Shown here: one piece after another, positions 5,822-6,277 of the stretch
Layout of the letters: every line of letters starts with the position of its first letter
Position numbering within the stretch: position 1 is the stretch's first letter
NCBI GenBank assembly: GCA_014377795.1
Contig: JACMOY010000365.1
Span: 1 to 6,277, forward strand
Reading direction: 5' to 3'
From: Actinomycetota bacterium
Lineage (GTDB): Bacteria > Actinomycetota > Actinomycetes > Actinomycetales > Angustibacteraceae
DNA length: 6,277 nt
Position numbers and translations under genes: made by a program
The notes under the pieces: generated by a model
What the model was told of the DNA's origin: nothing
The model's input: the letters and a program-made list of their open reading frames with translations, nothing else
Database searches by the model: none

Positions 5822-6277
5822 TCACAGCATCACGTCCCCGCCGTTGGGGCCGAGCGTCTGACCGACGTAGTACGAGCCGTCGTCGGAGGCCAGCATCACG
5901 GCAGTGGGCACGACCTCGCTCACCTCACCGAAGCGTCCGATCGGCAGCTCGGCGAGCTTGGCGGCGCGCCAGGCCGGCGTCTCGGCGTCCAGCAACGGGG
6001 TCTGGATCGGGCCGGGGGCGATGGCGTTGACCAGCACACCGCGGCGCGCCACCTCGCGCGCCTGCGCCTTGGTGAACGCGATGACCGCGCCTTTGCTCGC
6101 GCAGTAGTGGGCGACCTCGGTGCCGCCGATCTGGCCGAGCTGCGACGCGATGTTGATGACCCGCCCCCACCCGCGCGCGAGCATCGGCTCGATCAGGACG
6201 CGCGTGACGAGGAAGGTGCCGCGCAGGTTGACGGCCAGCACGCGGTCCCAGTCCGCGACGGGCATGTCCTCGAGCAG
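5822..6277 (-). CDS. short-chain dehydrogenase/reductase (SDR-B), N-terminus cut off by window edge
   Basis: This is the C-terminal 151 residues of a classical SDR of about 250 residues. The reading frame is open to the window edge, so the Met at 6265 is internal and the cofactor-binding glycine loop lies outside. Counting from the window edge, visible motifs are Asn17 in VNLRG, catalytic Ser45 in INIASQLG, Tyr58-xxx-Lys62 (HYCASKGA), the APGP turn (87-90) and the family C-terminus GQTLGPNGGDVML. It resembles FabG-type oxidoreductases. Cofactor preference cannot be judged without the N-terminus, and the substrate is unknown. It lies 31 nt upstream of the ligase in the same direction and is probably the same transcript. 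It is distinct from SDR-A: the C-termini and catalytic surroundings differ, so it is not a recent tandem copy. Confidence 0.94.
   Translation of the reverse strand: MLEDMPVADWDRVLAVNLRGTFLVTRVLIEPMLARGWGRVINIASQLGQIGGTEVAHYCASKGAVIAFTKAQAREVARRGVLVNAIAPGPIQTPLLDAETPAWRAAKLAELPIGRFGEVSEVVPTAVMLASDDGSYYVGQTLGPNGGDVML

Noticed and set aside
75..6030. Long open frames on the plus strand, for example 75-1328, 2101-3297, 3414-4874 and 4264-6030
   Set aside because: Their translations are rich in Arg, Val and Gln with no recognisable motif, and they lie antisense to genes with complete family signatures. They are the usual by-product of high-GC codon use.

Overview
This window is a single, tightly packed run of seven genes, all on the minus strand, with no gap longer than 31 bp. 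The base composition is strongly GC-rich, third codon positions are mostly G or C, GTG starts are frequent and many junctions overlap by 4 nt. This suggests a high-GC actinobacterium, but genus cannot be told from the sequence. Both end genes run off the window, so the operon continues in both directions. No promoter, operator, terminator, RNA gene, mobile element or CRISPR array is visible.

In transcription order (right to left): a short-chain dehydrogenase missing its N-terminus (SDR-B, 5822-6277); a glutamine-synthetase-like ligase (4423-5790); a metal-dependent amidohydrolase related to the N-terminal half of fungal FluG (3273-4421); a second, complete SDR (SDR-A, 2509-3276); a stand-alone class II (Ntn-type) glutamine amidotransferase-like protein of the EgtC/YafJ type (1717-2484); a GntR/FCD transcription factor (1064-1720); and methylaspartate ammonia-lyase missing its C-terminus (1-1061). 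The junctions are +31, +1, -4, +24, -4 and +2 nt, so co-transcription and translational coupling are likely.

The best-supported identification is methylaspartate ammonia-lyase. Its catalytic and metal residues fall at the same residue numbers as in the Clostridium tetanomorphum enzyme (as I recall them), with one striking exception: the substrate-contacting Gln329 is His here. The glutamine-synthetase-like protein lacks the ammonium-site Asp, the Glu flap residue and the adenylylation Tyr of true glutamine synthetases, so it is more likely a gamma-glutamyl-amine or other amide ligase.

A working hypothesis (inference) is a catabolic module. The ligase would glutamylate an amine, the SDRs and amidohydrolase would process the carbon part, and the class II amidohydrolase would remove the gamma-glutamyl group. 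The glutamate (or a related amino acid) would then be fed to the methylaspartate/mesaconate route, under control of the FCD regulator. I do not recognise this exact combination as a described pathway. Whether glutamate mutase genes follow mal is the most informative thing just outside the window.
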